A DNA stretch of 50,356 bases from JAAYCI01 sp964367945 (GCA_964367945.1 CAYIZZ010000003.1:1-50356), one strand, 5' to 3'. Shown: positions 26,237 to 34,934, counted from the first letter of the stretch. The notes: generated from the sequence alone by a model not told the origin. Numbers and translations are program-made.

Positions 26237-27910
26237 CTATACAGTACCGTCACCGCCGGTAGTACCGCCATCACCGCCGGTAGTACCACCATCACCGCCG
26301 GTAGTACCGCCATCACCGCCGGTAGTACCGCCGTCACCGCCGGTAGTACCACCATCACCGCCGGTAGTACCGCCGTCACCGCCGGTAGTACCACCGTCAC
26401 CGCCGGTAGTACCACCGTCACCACCGGTAGTACCACCATCACCGCCGGTAGAGCCACCGTCACCGCCGGTAGTACCACCGTCACCGCCGGTAGAGCCACC
26501 GTCACCGCCGGTAGTGCCACTGTCACCGCCGGTAGAGCCGCCGTCACCGCCGGTGGAGCCACCGTCACCACCGGTAGAGGTATCATCTGTAGAATTATCT
26601 GTAGACGAAGAGGGGGTAGAAGTGGATGAGGGTGGCGTCACTTGTGTTTGCGTTTTAGTAAACACTGCTGTGGCAGTAAGAGTGGAGCCCGGCGTTACTC
26701 CGGCATCTACCAGCACGCTGATAGTTTGGCTACCTGTACTACCTGCCGCGCCACTGCTGAGGCGCCATCCCGAAAATGAATAACCCGACGCAGGTGTTGC
26801 CGTTACTGAAGCTGTGGCACCACCCGGAACAACAGATGCACTGCCCATGCTTACACTGCCACCACCTGATGTACCGCTGCTGTCATCCCATGCACTGAAC
26901 ACTACGGTGACCATTTGAGCAGCAGCTGTCTCTTCTTCGTCATCTGTCGACCAATCTATAGGTCCGGGAACTTTTGTGGGATCATTTTTAACAATGGCGG
27001 GGTCTGTTCCGATACGATCCGGAATAGGATCTAAAGGCATAGGCCGATCGTCTTCGGTGATGTAGCTATGAGACAAAAAGTAGTCAAAAATAGCTTCCAT
27101 GCCGATTCGACTGAGATGCACACCGTCTTGTACAGTTGATTCAAACTTTGAATATCCTATTTCTTCGTCATACAAAGGCTCAAACCAGTTTAGGAATTTC
27201 ACGTCTTCATTACGGGCCAGCTCAACCAGCTCGGTGTTCATTTCATTGATAAGGTTCATGCTGAGGCTGGTGTTTTGGCGATATTGATCCACCGGGAATA
27301 TAGCACCAATAATGATGTCAGTATATGGGTAAGCCTCTTTCACAGAATCTAAAGCATCTTTATAATAGTCGATAAAAGTATCGATGTTCATGCCGATATT
27401 GTTGCTACCAAATGTGATAACCACACGCTGAGGTTGCATCAGCTCTACAATTTCAGGCATGGTAAGAAGTCCTGAAATGCCTTCAAACTGAGCAACACCC
27501 ATGCTTTCAAAGCTTTGGATACCCATTCCAACAATACCAAATCCGTTGTCCATGGTAACGCCGGTAACATCGGCATAGCTCATCATACGCACAGTGTTTG
27601 AGTCGCCTAAAAACAAAGTATCTTCAGCATATGAAATATCGGCGGGATCTGTTTCAGGAAGCACTGTGCCAACAAAAGCTGTTGGATCAAAAGGATCTTG
27701 GACGATGGATTCATCCGATACCGAAGCAGAAGCAGAAGTATCACTTTGGACCGGTGCTGTAACATCATCGTCCAAAGAAATAACACTGAGGGCTAAAGAA
27801 ATAACGATAATTACCAAAACAGAAACAATGGCAATACCCACATATAAAGGATGAGTTTTTATCCACGGTAATGCTTTATTCTTGAATTTATCTAAAAAAT
27901 TGTTTAACAA
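26237..27910 (-). CDS. Membrane-anchored SGNH/GDSL hydrolase with Gly/Asp/Thr repeat tail
   Basis: A short cytoplasmic segment leads to one transmembrane helix (about residues 20-45, GIAIVSVLVIIVISLAL), so the rest faces outside. The SGNH esterase fold has block I LGDSN (about 101-105), block III GSNN (near 167) and block V DGVH (near 262), giving the Ser, Gly, Asn and His set. This family removes acyl groups from glycans or lipids; the substrate here is unknown. Residues about 330-400 resemble an InlB-type beta repeat (ASGYSFSGW). The tail is the TGGDGGT repeat, perhaps a wall spacer; no LPXTG follows. TTG at 27910 is chosen because GGAGG lies eight bases upstream; the frame extends 40 codons further without a site. 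Confidence 0.85.
   Translation of the reverse strand: MLNNFLDKFKNKALPWIKTHPLYVGIAIVSVLVIIVISLALSVISLDDDVTAPVQSDTSASASVSDESIVQDPFDPTAFVGTVLPETDPADISYAEDTLFLGDSNTVRMMSYADVTGVTMDNGFGIVGMGIQSFESMGVAQFEGISGLLTMPEIVELMQPQRVVITFGSNNIGMNIDTFIDYYKDALDSVKEAYPYTDIIIGAIFPVDQYRQNTSLSMNLINEMNTELVELARNEDVKFLNWFEPLYDEEIGYSKFESTVQDGVHLSRIGMEAIFDYFLSHSYITEDDRPMPLDPIPDRIGTDPAIVKNDPTKVPGPIDWSTDDEEETAAAQMVTVVFSAWDDSSGTSGGGSVSMGSASVVPGGATASVTATPASGYSFSGWRLSSGAAGSTGSQTISVLVDAGVTPGSTLTATAVFTKTQTQVTPPSSTSTPSSSTDNSTDDTSTGGDGGSTGGDGGSTGGDSGTTGGDGGSTGGDGGTTGGDGGSTGGDGGTTGGDGGTTGGDGGTTGGDGGTTGGDGGTTGGDGGTTGGDGGTTGGDGGTTGGDGGTTGGDGTV
26246..26575 (-). repeat. 21-bp tandem repeat array, about 15.5 units
   Basis: The unit encodes TGGDGGT (or S in the last place) on the minus strand. 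Units nearest the stop codon (26246-26450) are nearly identical and vary mainly at third bases, while those farther in have S and one DSGT variant. It forms residues about 446-556 of the SGNH protein. Confidence 0.95.
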
Positions 27911-28009
27911 TGCAAAATCCTCCACATATTTTAAAATCTGGAATAAATTATACAGTACAAAAGAGGCAGATGCAATATATTGCAAATGTGAAATATTGAG
28001 CAAATAATA

Positions 28010-28038
28010 ACGACATAAAAATAAAAACAAGGTATAAT
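28010..28038 (+). promoter_or_regulatory. Candidate promoter of the small zincin gene
   Basis: TATAAT at 28033-28038 is preceded at 17 bases by ACGACA, a four-of-six match to TTGACA. It lies 32 bases before the ATG at 28071. Confidence 0.5.
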
Positions 28039-28070
28039 AAAAAAATAAAACTTAAAAAGAGGATAAAAAG

Positions 28071-28466
28071 ATGAATGGATATCACACACTTTCGATTGAA
28101 GAGGTGGAAAACTTTTTAAGCGAGGCAATGGACGAGTTGCCACAAGAGATGTTTAACGAGTTGAACGGTGGAGTGGTTTTGGTAGCAAACGTAGTACGCT
28201 CGCCACACGGAAAAGGCTTGTTTACCCTAGGTACCTATCACAACGAAAAGCACGGAATGGGAAGGTATATAAAAATAAACTACGGAAGCTTTGTAAGAGT
28301 ATATGGTAAAAAAAGTGTTGAAACACAAAAAGAAGAACTGAGAAAACTGCTGAGACATGAGCTTACCCATCACATGGAATCTTTGGCCGGGGTAAGAACA
28401 CTAGAAGAAAAAGACGCACGATTCATAGAAAACTTTAAGACAAAAAAACATAAAAAAGACAAATAA
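28071..28466 (+). CDS. Small zincin-like metallopeptidase family protein
   Basis: This 131-residue protein carries RHELTHHMESLAG near residue 104, an HExxHH zinc motif of the Zincin_1 (DUF1025-type) family. The conserved N-terminal start IEEVENFLSEAMDELPQEMFNELN and the central YHNEKHGMGRYIKINYGSF fit that family. It has no signal peptide, so it is likely cytoplasmic; its substrate is unknown. The basic C-terminus KTKKHKKDK is lysine-rich. RBS AGAGGAT precedes the ATG. It is a single-gene unit divergent from the SGNH hydrolase gene. Gene name not assigned. Confidence 0.82.
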   Translation: MNGYHTLSIEEVENFLSEAMDELPQEMFNELNGGVVLVANVVRSPHGKGLFTLGTYHNEKHGMGRYIKINYGSFVRVYGKKSVETQKEELRKLLRHELTHHMESLAGVRTLEEKDARFIENFKTKKHKKDK

Positions 28467-28537
28467 CAATAAAAATTAGTACTATATTGCTAAAAACATA
28501 AAACTTGATACTACACATTAATATGAAAATAAAATAA

Positions 28538-29953
28538 TTAAGACAAAGATTCTTTTGGAAAAAGCATATCTGACAAAGCCTTTGTTGCCGGAAAGATGTC
28601 TTTGTCTAAAAGTCCGCCATAACCCACCATTAGTGCGTCGTTGTATGCATGAGGCAAATCTTCCTTATGATATTCCGCCAAGGAGTGAATATATAAACCT
28701 TTATCACGTGCGGTTTTAGCTAAATGAACAGCATCTCTACCGGGTAGTCTAAGAACAAAATATAGGCCTGTGTGGGTGTTTTCCGTATACCATCCGCTGG
28801 CCGGAAAAATCTGTGTAAAAGCTGACAGTAAGGCATCACGGCGTTTGCGGTAGGTGTTGCGTGCGCGATTCAAGCTACGTGCAAAGTGTCCATCACTCAA
28901 TAATTTTGCCAAGACATATTGTTCGGGTCTGGAAATGCTGCAGGCATAGCCACCGTAGGCTTTTTTCCATAATTTTAGTACAGGTGGAGGCAAAACAAGA
29001 TATGCGGCACGCAAGCCCGGCGCCAGGCTACGTGTAAATGTGCCGGCATATACAACACTATTATGTTTGTCCATGCCTTGCAAACAGGGAAGAGGCCTAC
29101 CGTCAAAACGAAACTCGCTGTCATAGTCGTCTTCAATAATCAAATTACCGTCTTTGGCGGCCCAGCGCAGCAATTCGCTTCGTCTTGGCGCAGACATCAC
29201 ACCACCGGTAGGTAGCTGATGGCTAGGCGTAAGGTAGGCAATTTGCGCACCACTTTTTAAAAGTCCGTCAGGAATCATACCGTGAGTGTCTACCGAAACA
29301 AACTGATATTTTGCACCCATGTTATGTAGTATGGTAGATGTTTTTGAGTAGCCCGGGTTTTCAAGTGCAAATGTTTTGTCTGCAAAAAGGCGCACCAACA
29401 TGCTAAATAAAACTTCTAAACCTGCACCTGTTACCACCTGAAAAGTATCACAGCGAACACCACGATAACTTTTTAGATAAGACGAGATACCCTCGCACAA
29501 GGCAAAATCTCCAAGTGGGCGACCACGGTGAAACAAGTCGGGTTGTTCTGTCAGCACTTCTCGCATGGTGCGGTTCCATATTTTAAGAGGGAAAAGTTCA
29601 GCGTCCAGGCCACTGCTGGAAAACGAATATAATGGCGCAGTATTATTTGAAATAAAGTCATCTGCTGAAAAAGTTTTCTCAGCAGTAAAAGGAAATACAG
29701 TTTGCTGAAGTCTCATTACAACAAACCCACTGCGGGGATTTGCCGCTACATATCCTTCGGTGGCAAGCTGCTGATATGCCTCGTTTACAGTGTTTACACT
29801 GACACCCAGCTGAGCCGCGGCACTGCGCTTACCGGGCAGTTTTTCACCTGCAGAAATACCACCTTCCCTGATGCGTTTAGCCAGGTGCTGATACAGCTGA
29901 TAGTATAAAGGTGATTTATCCGATTTATCTAAAAAGATATCTATAAATTCCAT
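28538..29953 (-). CDS. MocR/PdxR-type regulator (GntR HTH plus aminotransferase-like domain)
   Basis: Residues 1-75 form a GntR winged helix (SPLYYQLYQHLAKRIREGG; LGVSVNTVNEAYQQLATEGYV). Residues about 105-465 are a fold-type I aminotransferase-like domain. The PLP-pocket stretches LTPSHQLPTG and EDDYDSEFRF (with the Asp that contacts the pyridine nitrogen) are present. The usual PLP lysine in GTFSKSL is replaced by Arg308 in GTFTRSL, so no normal internal aldimine can form. MocR proteins such as GabR and PdxR sense PLP or amines. The gene is divergent from an ECF-type S component, which suggests control of vitamin uptake, possibly vitamin B6, but this is inference. Start ATG at 29953 has GGAGGG upstream. 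Confidence 0.88.
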   Translation of the reverse strand: MEFIDIFLDKSDKSPLYYQLYQHLAKRIREGGISAGEKLPGKRSAAAQLGVSVNTVNEAYQQLATEGYVAANPRSGFVVMRLQQTVFPFTAEKTFSADDFISNNTAPLYSFSSSGLDAELFPLKIWNRTMREVLTEQPDLFHRGRPLGDFALCEGISSYLKSYRGVRCDTFQVVTGAGLEVLFSMLVRLFADKTFALENPGYSKTSTILHNMGAKYQFVSVDTHGMIPDGLLKSGAQIAYLTPSHQLPTGGVMSAPRRSELLRWAAKDGNLIIEDDYDSEFRFDGRPLPCLQGMDKHNSVVYAGTFTRSLAPGLRAAYLVLPPPVLKLWKKAYGGYACSISRPEQYVLAKLLSDGHFARSLNRARNTYRKRRDALLSAFTQIFPASGWYTENTHTGLYFVLRLPGRDAVHLAKTARDKGLYIHSLAEYHKEDLPHAYNDALMVGYGGLLDKDIFPATKALSDMLFPKESLS

Positions 29954-30085
29954 AAACCCTCCAATCTGATACCATAAAAAATATAGAAACTGAGTATTTT
30001 AACAGGATCAGTTTTGTATTATACTTAGCATAGCCAAAAAGACACTGGTTGTCAAACCAGATAAACTATGCAGGGAAGTGATTTT

Positions 30086-30712
30086 ATGCAAGCAAGTAAA
30101 AAAAGAGTTAATGTGCGTACTTTGGTGCTGGTAGGTATAATGTCGGCACTTGTGTTTGTTCTTTCTAAAGCAGAGATACCCATCCCAATTGGTGGTATGG
30201 ATAACACACGCATCCATTTTGGAAACATAATGTGTTTATTGTCAGGGATTTTATTTGGGCCTATGGTGGGTGGATTAGCCGCGGGTTTTGGGTCCATGGC
30301 ATATGATTTGACAAATCCATTGTATATATCTGAGTTTTGGATCACTTTTATCACAAAGTTTGCCATGGGGTATGTGGCGGGAGTTATGTCATTAAAACTG
30401 AGAAACGGACATAATAGCATAACAACAGAAAAGGCCAACTTGCAACAAAGAATGAAATCAGGATTTTGGATTTTTGCGGCGGCATTTAGTGGCCAGGCAG
30501 TGTATATTATCTTATACCTTACCAAGACGGTTATCATGCAACATTTTGTTTATGGCATACCGTGGGAAGGTGTGTGGGTGGTAGTGGCAACAAAAGGCAT
30601 GATTTCGGGAGTGAATGGTATATTAGCTGTGCTTTCTTGTGTGCTACTGGTTCCGCCACTTCATGCAGCAATCTCAGCTTCGGGGCTGTTTAAACAGCAT
30701 ATATATCGATAA
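30086..30712 (+). CDS. ECF transporter S component (substrate-binding membrane subunit)
   Basis: A 208-residue protein with about five to six membrane helices. The N-terminal helix SALVFVLSKAEIPIPIGG and the RIHFGNIMCLLSGILFGP segment followed by GGLAAGFGSMAYDL match the S-component family, which binds a vitamin and uses a shared energising module (EcfA, EcfA', EcfT) encoded elsewhere. The neighbouring divergent MocR regulator makes pyridoxine or a similar vitamin the best guess, but the sequence alone does not settle it. ATG at 30086 has GGGAAGTG upstream; the frame could start six codons earlier without that spacing. A terminator follows. Confidence 0.8.
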   Translation: MQASKKRVNVRTLVLVGIMSALVFVLSKAEIPIPIGGMDNTRIHFGNIMCLLSGILFGPMVGGLAAGFGSMAYDLTNPLYISEFWITFITKFAMGYVAGVMSLKLRNGHNSITTEKANLQQRMKSGFWIFAAAFSGQAVYIILYLTKTVIMQHFVYGIPWEGVWVVVATKGMISGVNGILAVLSCVLLVPPLHAAISASGLFKQHIYR

Positions 30713-30735
30713 TAAGATAAAAATAAATTTATAGT

Positions 30736-30775
30736 AAAAACCCTTTGTAACATGTTCATTACAAAGGGTTTTTTA
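30736..30775. terminator. Bidirectional terminator
   Basis: AAAAACCCTTTGTAA and its complement pair around an eight-base loop and end in a T run. It lies between the convergent S-component and HAD-hydrolase genes. Confidence 0.85.
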
Positions 30776-30788
30776 TTTATACAGAAAC

Positions 30789-31454
30789 TTATTCAGCTTT
30801 GTTTAAAGATAAAATCAAACTTTCCAGCTCATCAACAGTATTAACCAAGTAATCAGCACCGGCCTCTTGCAGTTCTTTTGCGCCTCTAAATCCCCATGAA
30901 ACACCAATGACAGGGATGCCGGAATTATGTGCGGTTTGAATATCCACATTACTGTCACCAACGTAAATGGTGTTTGATGCCAGTGCGCCGAGGTCTATCA
31001 TCACACGGTGAATCAAGTCAGGGTTTGGCTTGGGTAAAAGACCGTCTTGAACACCAAGCGCACTTTGGAAAATTTCAGGAAAAAACGAATCAATCATAGG
31101 CTTTGCAAAAACATGAGACTTGTTGGTGGCAACACCCAGCCCGATGCCGGCATCCTGCAAATTTTTCAGCATAGAAACTATACCGGAATATGGGGCAGTG
31201 TTTTCCATCATGTATTTATCATAATGCTCATTGAATAGCTTCAAAGCAATTTCATGGGTAGACTGTTGACGCTGGTGTTCGGGCAACATACGCTCTACCA
31301 GTTTGGCCATGCCGTTTCCTATCATTTGGCAATAGTCACTCTCGTTGTGTGTAGGAAAACCTAGGGCAGACAATGTATAGTTTCCGGAAGCGGCCAGACC
31401 CTTTAATGTATCTAAAATAGTACCGTCCAGATCAAAAATAGCATGCTTTATCAA
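30789..31454 (-). CDS. HAD-family phosphatase, phosphoglycolate phosphatase-like
   Basis: The HAD fold uses a nucleophilic aspartate. Motif I is FDLDGTILDT (residues about 7-16), motif II is GVATNKSH, the motif III lysine lies in LPKPNPD, and motif IV is YVGDSNVD. The helical cap between residues about 15 and 85 is like phosphoglycolate phosphatase (Gph) and pyrophosphatase PpaX. Such enzymes clear phosphoglycolate made during DNA repair, and the gene lies 32 bases downstream of dinB, which fits that idea, but substrate prediction within this family is weak. Length is 221 residues. It ends before a bidirectional terminator. Confidence 0.83.
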   Translation of the reverse strand: MIKHAIFDLDGTILDTLKGLAASGNYTLSALGFPTHNESDYCQMIGNGMAKLVERMLPEHQRQQSTHEIALKLFNEHYDKYMMENTAPYSGIVSMLKNLQDAGIGLGVATNKSHVFAKPMIDSFFPEIFQSALGVQDGLLPKPNPDLIHRVMIDLGALASNTIYVGDSNVDIQTAHNSGIPVIGVSWGFRGAKELQEAGADYLVNTVDELESLILSLNKAE

Positions 31455-31486
31455 AATAATCCTCCTGTAAAATAAGTTTATTTAAA

Positions 31487-32761
31487 TCATTCTTTAGACT
31501 GATAAGAAATAAGATCATCCGAGTCATTTTCAGACATACTTGCCTTGTCTAATACGCCAAGATCGTTGCGTAAAGCACCGGCTTCTAAAATAGCGGATTT
31601 TCCAAATTTATCTCGTATTTTATCGATGCTTCGCTCTAATTTTTCGCGTTTTTCATTCATTTTTTCTTCGTTATCGAAAAAAGTCATTTGTGTGCTAAGT
31701 GGCATATCAGTAAGATTTTGAGCTGTTAAAGTAATCATACGGATAGGTTTTTCCATGTTCCAGTTATCTTTAATTATCTCCATGCCCATGTCGATAAAAT
31801 CCTTGGAAAGGCAGGTGGCATATGGTAAAATTCTTTGCCGTGAGATACTCTTTAGGTTAGTATCTTTTATAATTATTTGTAAGTTTTGGGCATATAGCTT
31901 TTGTGCACGAAGCCGACCGGCTACCTCGTCTGCCAAAGATCCTACTGCGATACGAATGTCTTGATATCCGTGCAAGTTGCGGCGAAATGTCATGCCGTTA
32001 CCCACACTTTTTACAGGCTCCATCTCATCGGCACGCCGAACGGGTGCATCATCAAGACCCTGTGCATAAAGGTGCATTTGCAGGCCTTGTTTTCCAAGTA
32101 GCTGAGAAAGCAAATCTTTGTCGGCGTAGGCTAGCTGAGCAATAGTATCTATGCCTATTTCTTTCAGTATTTTAGCTGCTTTGTGACCCACACCCAACAT
32201 TGCTTCTGCGGGAAGCGGCCAAAGAATATCTTTATAAGTGTCGACGGTTATCTCGGTGGTGGCATTTGGTTTTTCATAGTCAGATCCAAGTTTTGCAAAC
32301 ACTTTGTTGAAAGAAAGGCCTACAGAAATACTAAGGCCGGTTTCCTTGTGTATTTTTAGGCGCAGATTATCGGCAACTTCTTTAGGTGTTTTGCCAAATA
32401 ACCTCCAGCTACCGGTAATATCCAGCCAGCTTTCATCAATACCAAAAGGCTCTACAAGATCAGTATATGTTTGGTATATTTCGTTTAATATAAGGTAATA
32501 TTTTTCGTATTCTTTACGGTGAGGTGGAAGCAAAACCAAATCCGGACACTTTTTTACAGCTTGCCACACAGCTTCGGCGGTTTTGATGTTATACTTTTTA
32601 GCTACTTCATTTTTAGCCAAAATAATGCCGTGTCTGCTATCTTCACTACCACTTATTGCTACAGGTACATCCCGTAGCTTTGGGTATTTTAACAGCTCTA
32701 CAGACGCATAAAAATTATTACAATCGCAATGTAAAATTACTCTGTTTTGCATTAATTTCAC
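31487..32761 (-). CDS. dinB: Y-family DNA polymerase IV
   Basis: A translesion polymerase. The palm motif ILHCDCNNFYASVE carries the first metal-binding Asp and a steric-gate Tyr, the catalytic pair lies in FGIDESWLD, and the helix-hairpin-helix region near LGVGHKAAKILKEIGI marks the thumb. The little finger domain follows, and STQMTFF near residue 360 resembles a beta-clamp-binding motif (Q-x-x-F-F). Length is 424 residues, longer than E. coli DinB because of a C-terminal tail rich in Asp and Ser. It lies 93 bases after the HTH-protein gene, with a strong hairpin in the gap, and before the HAD-phosphatase gene. No LexA-type operator was identified. Confidence 0.92.
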   Translation of the reverse strand: MKLMQNRVILHCDCNNFYASVELLKYPKLRDVPVAISGSEDSRHGIILAKNEVAKKYNIKTAEAVWQAVKKCPDLVLLPPHRKEYEKYYLILNEIYQTYTDLVEPFGIDESWLDITGSWRLFGKTPKEVADNLRLKIHKETGLSISVGLSFNKVFAKLGSDYEKPNATTEITVDTYKDILWPLPAEAMLGVGHKAAKILKEIGIDTIAQLAYADKDLLSQLLGKQGLQMHLYAQGLDDAPVRRADEMEPVKSVGNGMTFRRNLHGYQDIRIAVGSLADEVAGRLRAQKLYAQNLQIIIKDTNLKSISRQRILPYATCLSKDFIDMGMEIIKDNWNMEKPIRMITLTAQNLTDMPLSTQMTFFDNEEKMNEKREKLERSIDKIRDKFGKSAILEAGALRNDLGVLDKASMSENDSDDLISYQSKE

Positions 32762-32766
32762 CTAAA

Positions 32767-32860
32767 AACTGATTTTTACTCCAAAAATGCCACAAAAAGT
32801 GTGTATTTGATGATACACGCCATTATGGCATTTGGCATATTATTCATATGTAAATCAGTT
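32767..32860 (-). repeat. Three-tier inverted repeat between the HTH gene and dinB
   Basis: AACTGATTT (32767-32775) pairs with AAATCAGTT (32852-32860), AATGCCA (32786-32792) with TGGCATT (32826-32832), and GTGTAT with ATACAC in the centre (32799-32820, eight pairs in all). On the minus strand the outer arm is followed by TTTTT-like sequence, so it may act as a terminator. It overlaps the HTH-gene stop codon. Confidence 0.7.
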
Positions 32861-33964
32861 ACCTTGTCTTAGCACTTTCATGGCACGAAGGATGAATGGC
32901 ATTGTACCAAAAAGTGTATACCTAGCAATAAAATATCGTTCATCAAACTCCACAAAGCTTTGGCACAGACTGCCAAAAGCACTTTCTTCGTCAGCTAAAG
33001 CGGATAGTTGATCACTGGTATATTGAGCATCTTGTATAGATTGGTTTAAGTCGACCACGGTGCAAATAGATGGGCCACCGCTACAGTCGTGAACCTCTGA
33101 AACAAACTGCGATACACGCTTGCCAACATCACTTAACTGCAACAAAGGATCGGTGGGTGCATTGGCGTCTGTCTCAGGCTGGCTAACAGATTTTACATTT
33201 GAAGGCTCGGCTGCGTCTTCGGGGCTAGGTGTAGATGCGGGCGGAACCTGCGCAGGAGCATTCACATGCGAGTTTTGTTGTAAGGGTGGAATCATTTCGC
33301 CGGCAATACCGTGCAAATAAGAGTATTGCGAGGATAGGGCAGGTGCGCCGAAAACAGCCGGAATATATGGCTGTGTAGGATATAACGAGGGCTCGGCAAA
33401 AGTGTTTATAGGAGTATGCGAGTAAGAAAAATGTCCCGGAAACTGGGGATGCGAAGAAGGTTGCATGGTGGAAGAAGCTGGATGCGGGTAATATGGCATA
33501 TCCACATGCCCGGAATAAGAACCATGCTGTTGTACAGGTGGTTGCTCGTATGTAGGAAATTGGCTAAAAGTTTGGGTATAATTTGAAGTGTGTGATGGTG
33601 TGGTTTGAACCGGTGAAGAAGGAGCTTCCTGATAAGAGGGAGCGGAACTTACAGGTGCTGCAGGTGCCGCCACGTAAGAAGAAACTGAAGAGGAAGACTC
33701 TGGAGAAGTAACATGCACAGAAAAGTTTTCGGTATGATAATCATCGGATGATATAGGATCTTGCACATCGGAGGCTTCCTCGTACAAATCCTCGGAATGA
33801 TCGCCACCCACTAAAAGGCGCTGAACTTCCGCCTCGGGAAAGCGCCACTGTCCACCAATTTTACGGCCTATCAAACGCCCGCTTTTCAAATAGTTACGTA
33901 TAGTACGACCGGTAACAGAAGCAAGTTCAGCCACTTCTTCAACCGTATATAGTTTTTCTATCAT
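32855..33964 (-). CDS. Excisionase/MerR-type HTH protein with long disordered linker and unknown C-terminal domain
   Basis: Residues 1-52 are a helix-turn-helix of the HTH_17 (excisionase-like) kind, with YTVEEVAELASVTGRTIRNY and GQWRFPEAEVQRLL. Residues about 55-270 are low complexity: Pro, Ser, Gln, Tyr, His and Ala, with no fold expected. Residues about 275-369 look folded (VGKRVSQFVSEVHDCSGG, FVEFDERYFIARYTLFG) but I recognise no family. The architecture suggests a DNA-binding protein whose C-terminal domain senses or recruits something. The gene may be co-transcribed with dinB and the HAD gene, though the hairpin at 32767-32860 may separate them. Start ATG at 33964 has AAGGCGGAT upstream. 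Function unknown; no gene name. Confidence 0.72.
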   Translation of the reverse strand: MIEKLYTVEEVAELASVTGRTIRNYLKSGRLIGRKIGGQWRFPEAEVQRLLVGGDHSEDLYEEASDVQDPISSDDYHTENFSVHVTSPESSSSVSSYVAAPAAPVSSAPSYQEAPSSPVQTTPSHTSNYTQTFSQFPTYEQPPVQQHGSYSGHVDMPYYPHPASSTMQPSSHPQFPGHFSYSHTPINTFAEPSLYPTQPYIPAVFGAPALSSQYSYLHGIAGEMIPPLQQNSHVNAPAQVPPASTPSPEDAAEPSNVKSVSQPETDANAPTDPLLQLSDVGKRVSQFVSEVHDCSGGPSICTVVDLNQSIQDAQYTSDQLSALADEESAFGSLCQSFVEFDERYFIARYTLFGTMPFILRAMKVLRQGN

Positions 33965-34226
33965 AAGTAAACATCCGCCTTTCCCTTAGAAAGTTATCCA
34001 AAAAGTATATTTTATCTAAATGAAGAAGTTGAAATTACATAAGCTGGCCCACAAAGCACAAATTCTTGTGGTGAAATCCGATATTGGTATAAAATACACA
34101 CAAGTTCCTGTGTTGAAAGGGCAAAACATGTTGTGTTTTCTGCATTATTCTAGTAATTTCAGTATAACGTCACACTTTCATAAAGGCAAGGGAAAAGCAA
34201 ACATTTGCATGCATTTTCCTAACATT

Positions 34227-34934
34227 TCATATATTCTTGGTACGTGAAATGATGGCAGGATTAAGATGAGGTGCAGGCATCATTTTAGCAATGCAAGCCT
34301 TTATTGGGATGTCCATTTGCGAGAACATTTCCTCGTGTTCAGTGCGGATATTCCAGCTGGGCTCGTTTTCATGCAAGTGACGGCTTTGCCAAATCACAGA
34401 AAACCCCGTGTATTCAAAGTATCGCAAGCTGTCATCAAAAAGCGCATCATCGTCTGTTTTGAACCATATTTCAGCACCATCAGATAGGAAGTTTCGATAT
34501 TTAATAAGCTGGCGTGGATGGGTAAGGCGATGTTTTATATCTTTGTTTTTATACCACGGGTTGCAAAAATTTATATATATTCTAGAAAAATTATCATTTT
34601 CATCGAATATAGTATCCATTCGCTCGATATCTTGGCTAGTGATAGCGATATTGTCTATGGGATGGCTTTGGGCTTGGTAGGCCTTTTCGATAGCGCGCTT
34701 AGCTACCACAAGCACTTCGCTTTTAATGTCGATACCAATAAAGTTATACGCAGAATCGCGAAGGCCCAGCTGGGCCAGAAATCCACCCTTGCCACAGCCA
34801 AGCTCTAGGCACAGTGGCTTTTCAGGACTGACGAAAAACTCGGCCCATTTACCTTTGTTTTGTGAGGGAACATCAACATAATATGGCCAAGCAGCAAGCT
34901 CGGGTCTGGCATATGGTTTGTGACGCATTCGCAT
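34227..34934 (-). CDS. trmB: tRNA (guanine46-N7)-methyltransferase TrmB
   Basis: TrmB methylates G46 in the variable loop of many tRNAs using S-adenosylmethionine. The SAM motif is LELGCGKGGFLAQL, the acidic strand is FIGIDIKSEVL, and the tRNA-binding motif is INFCNPWYKNKDIKHRLTHP, with Asn in place of the usual Asp of DPW, as in many clostridial relatives, and Tyr instead of Pro after it. RTEHEEMF near the C-terminus also fits. Length is 235 residues. It is a separate minus-strand unit. Confidence 0.93.
   Translation of the reverse strand: MRMRHKPYARPELAAWPYYVDVPSQNKGKWAEFFVSPEKPLCLELGCGKGGFLAQLGLRDSAYNFIGIDIKSEVLVVAKRAIEKAYQAQSHPIDNIAITSQDIERMDTIFDENDNFSRIYINFCNPWYKNKDIKHRLTHPRQLIKYRNFLSDGAEIWFKTDDDALFDDSLRYFEYTGFSVIWQSRHLHENEPSWNIRTEHEEMFSQMDIPIKACIAKMMPAPHLNPAIISRTKNI

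Noticed and set aside
26246..26575. Repeat array considered as CRISPR
   Set aside because: Units are contiguous, in frame and lack spacers; it is a coding tandem repeat.
26226..26783. Plus-strand proline-rich frame (VPPSPPV repeats) opposite the SGNH gene
   Set aside because: It is the other strand of the 21-bp repeat, has no ribosome site, and the minus-strand frame has the SGNH motifs.
34020..34247. Open frame of 75 codons between trmB and the HTH gene
   Set aside because: No ribosome-binding site, no domain pattern, and its end runs into trmB on the opposite strand.
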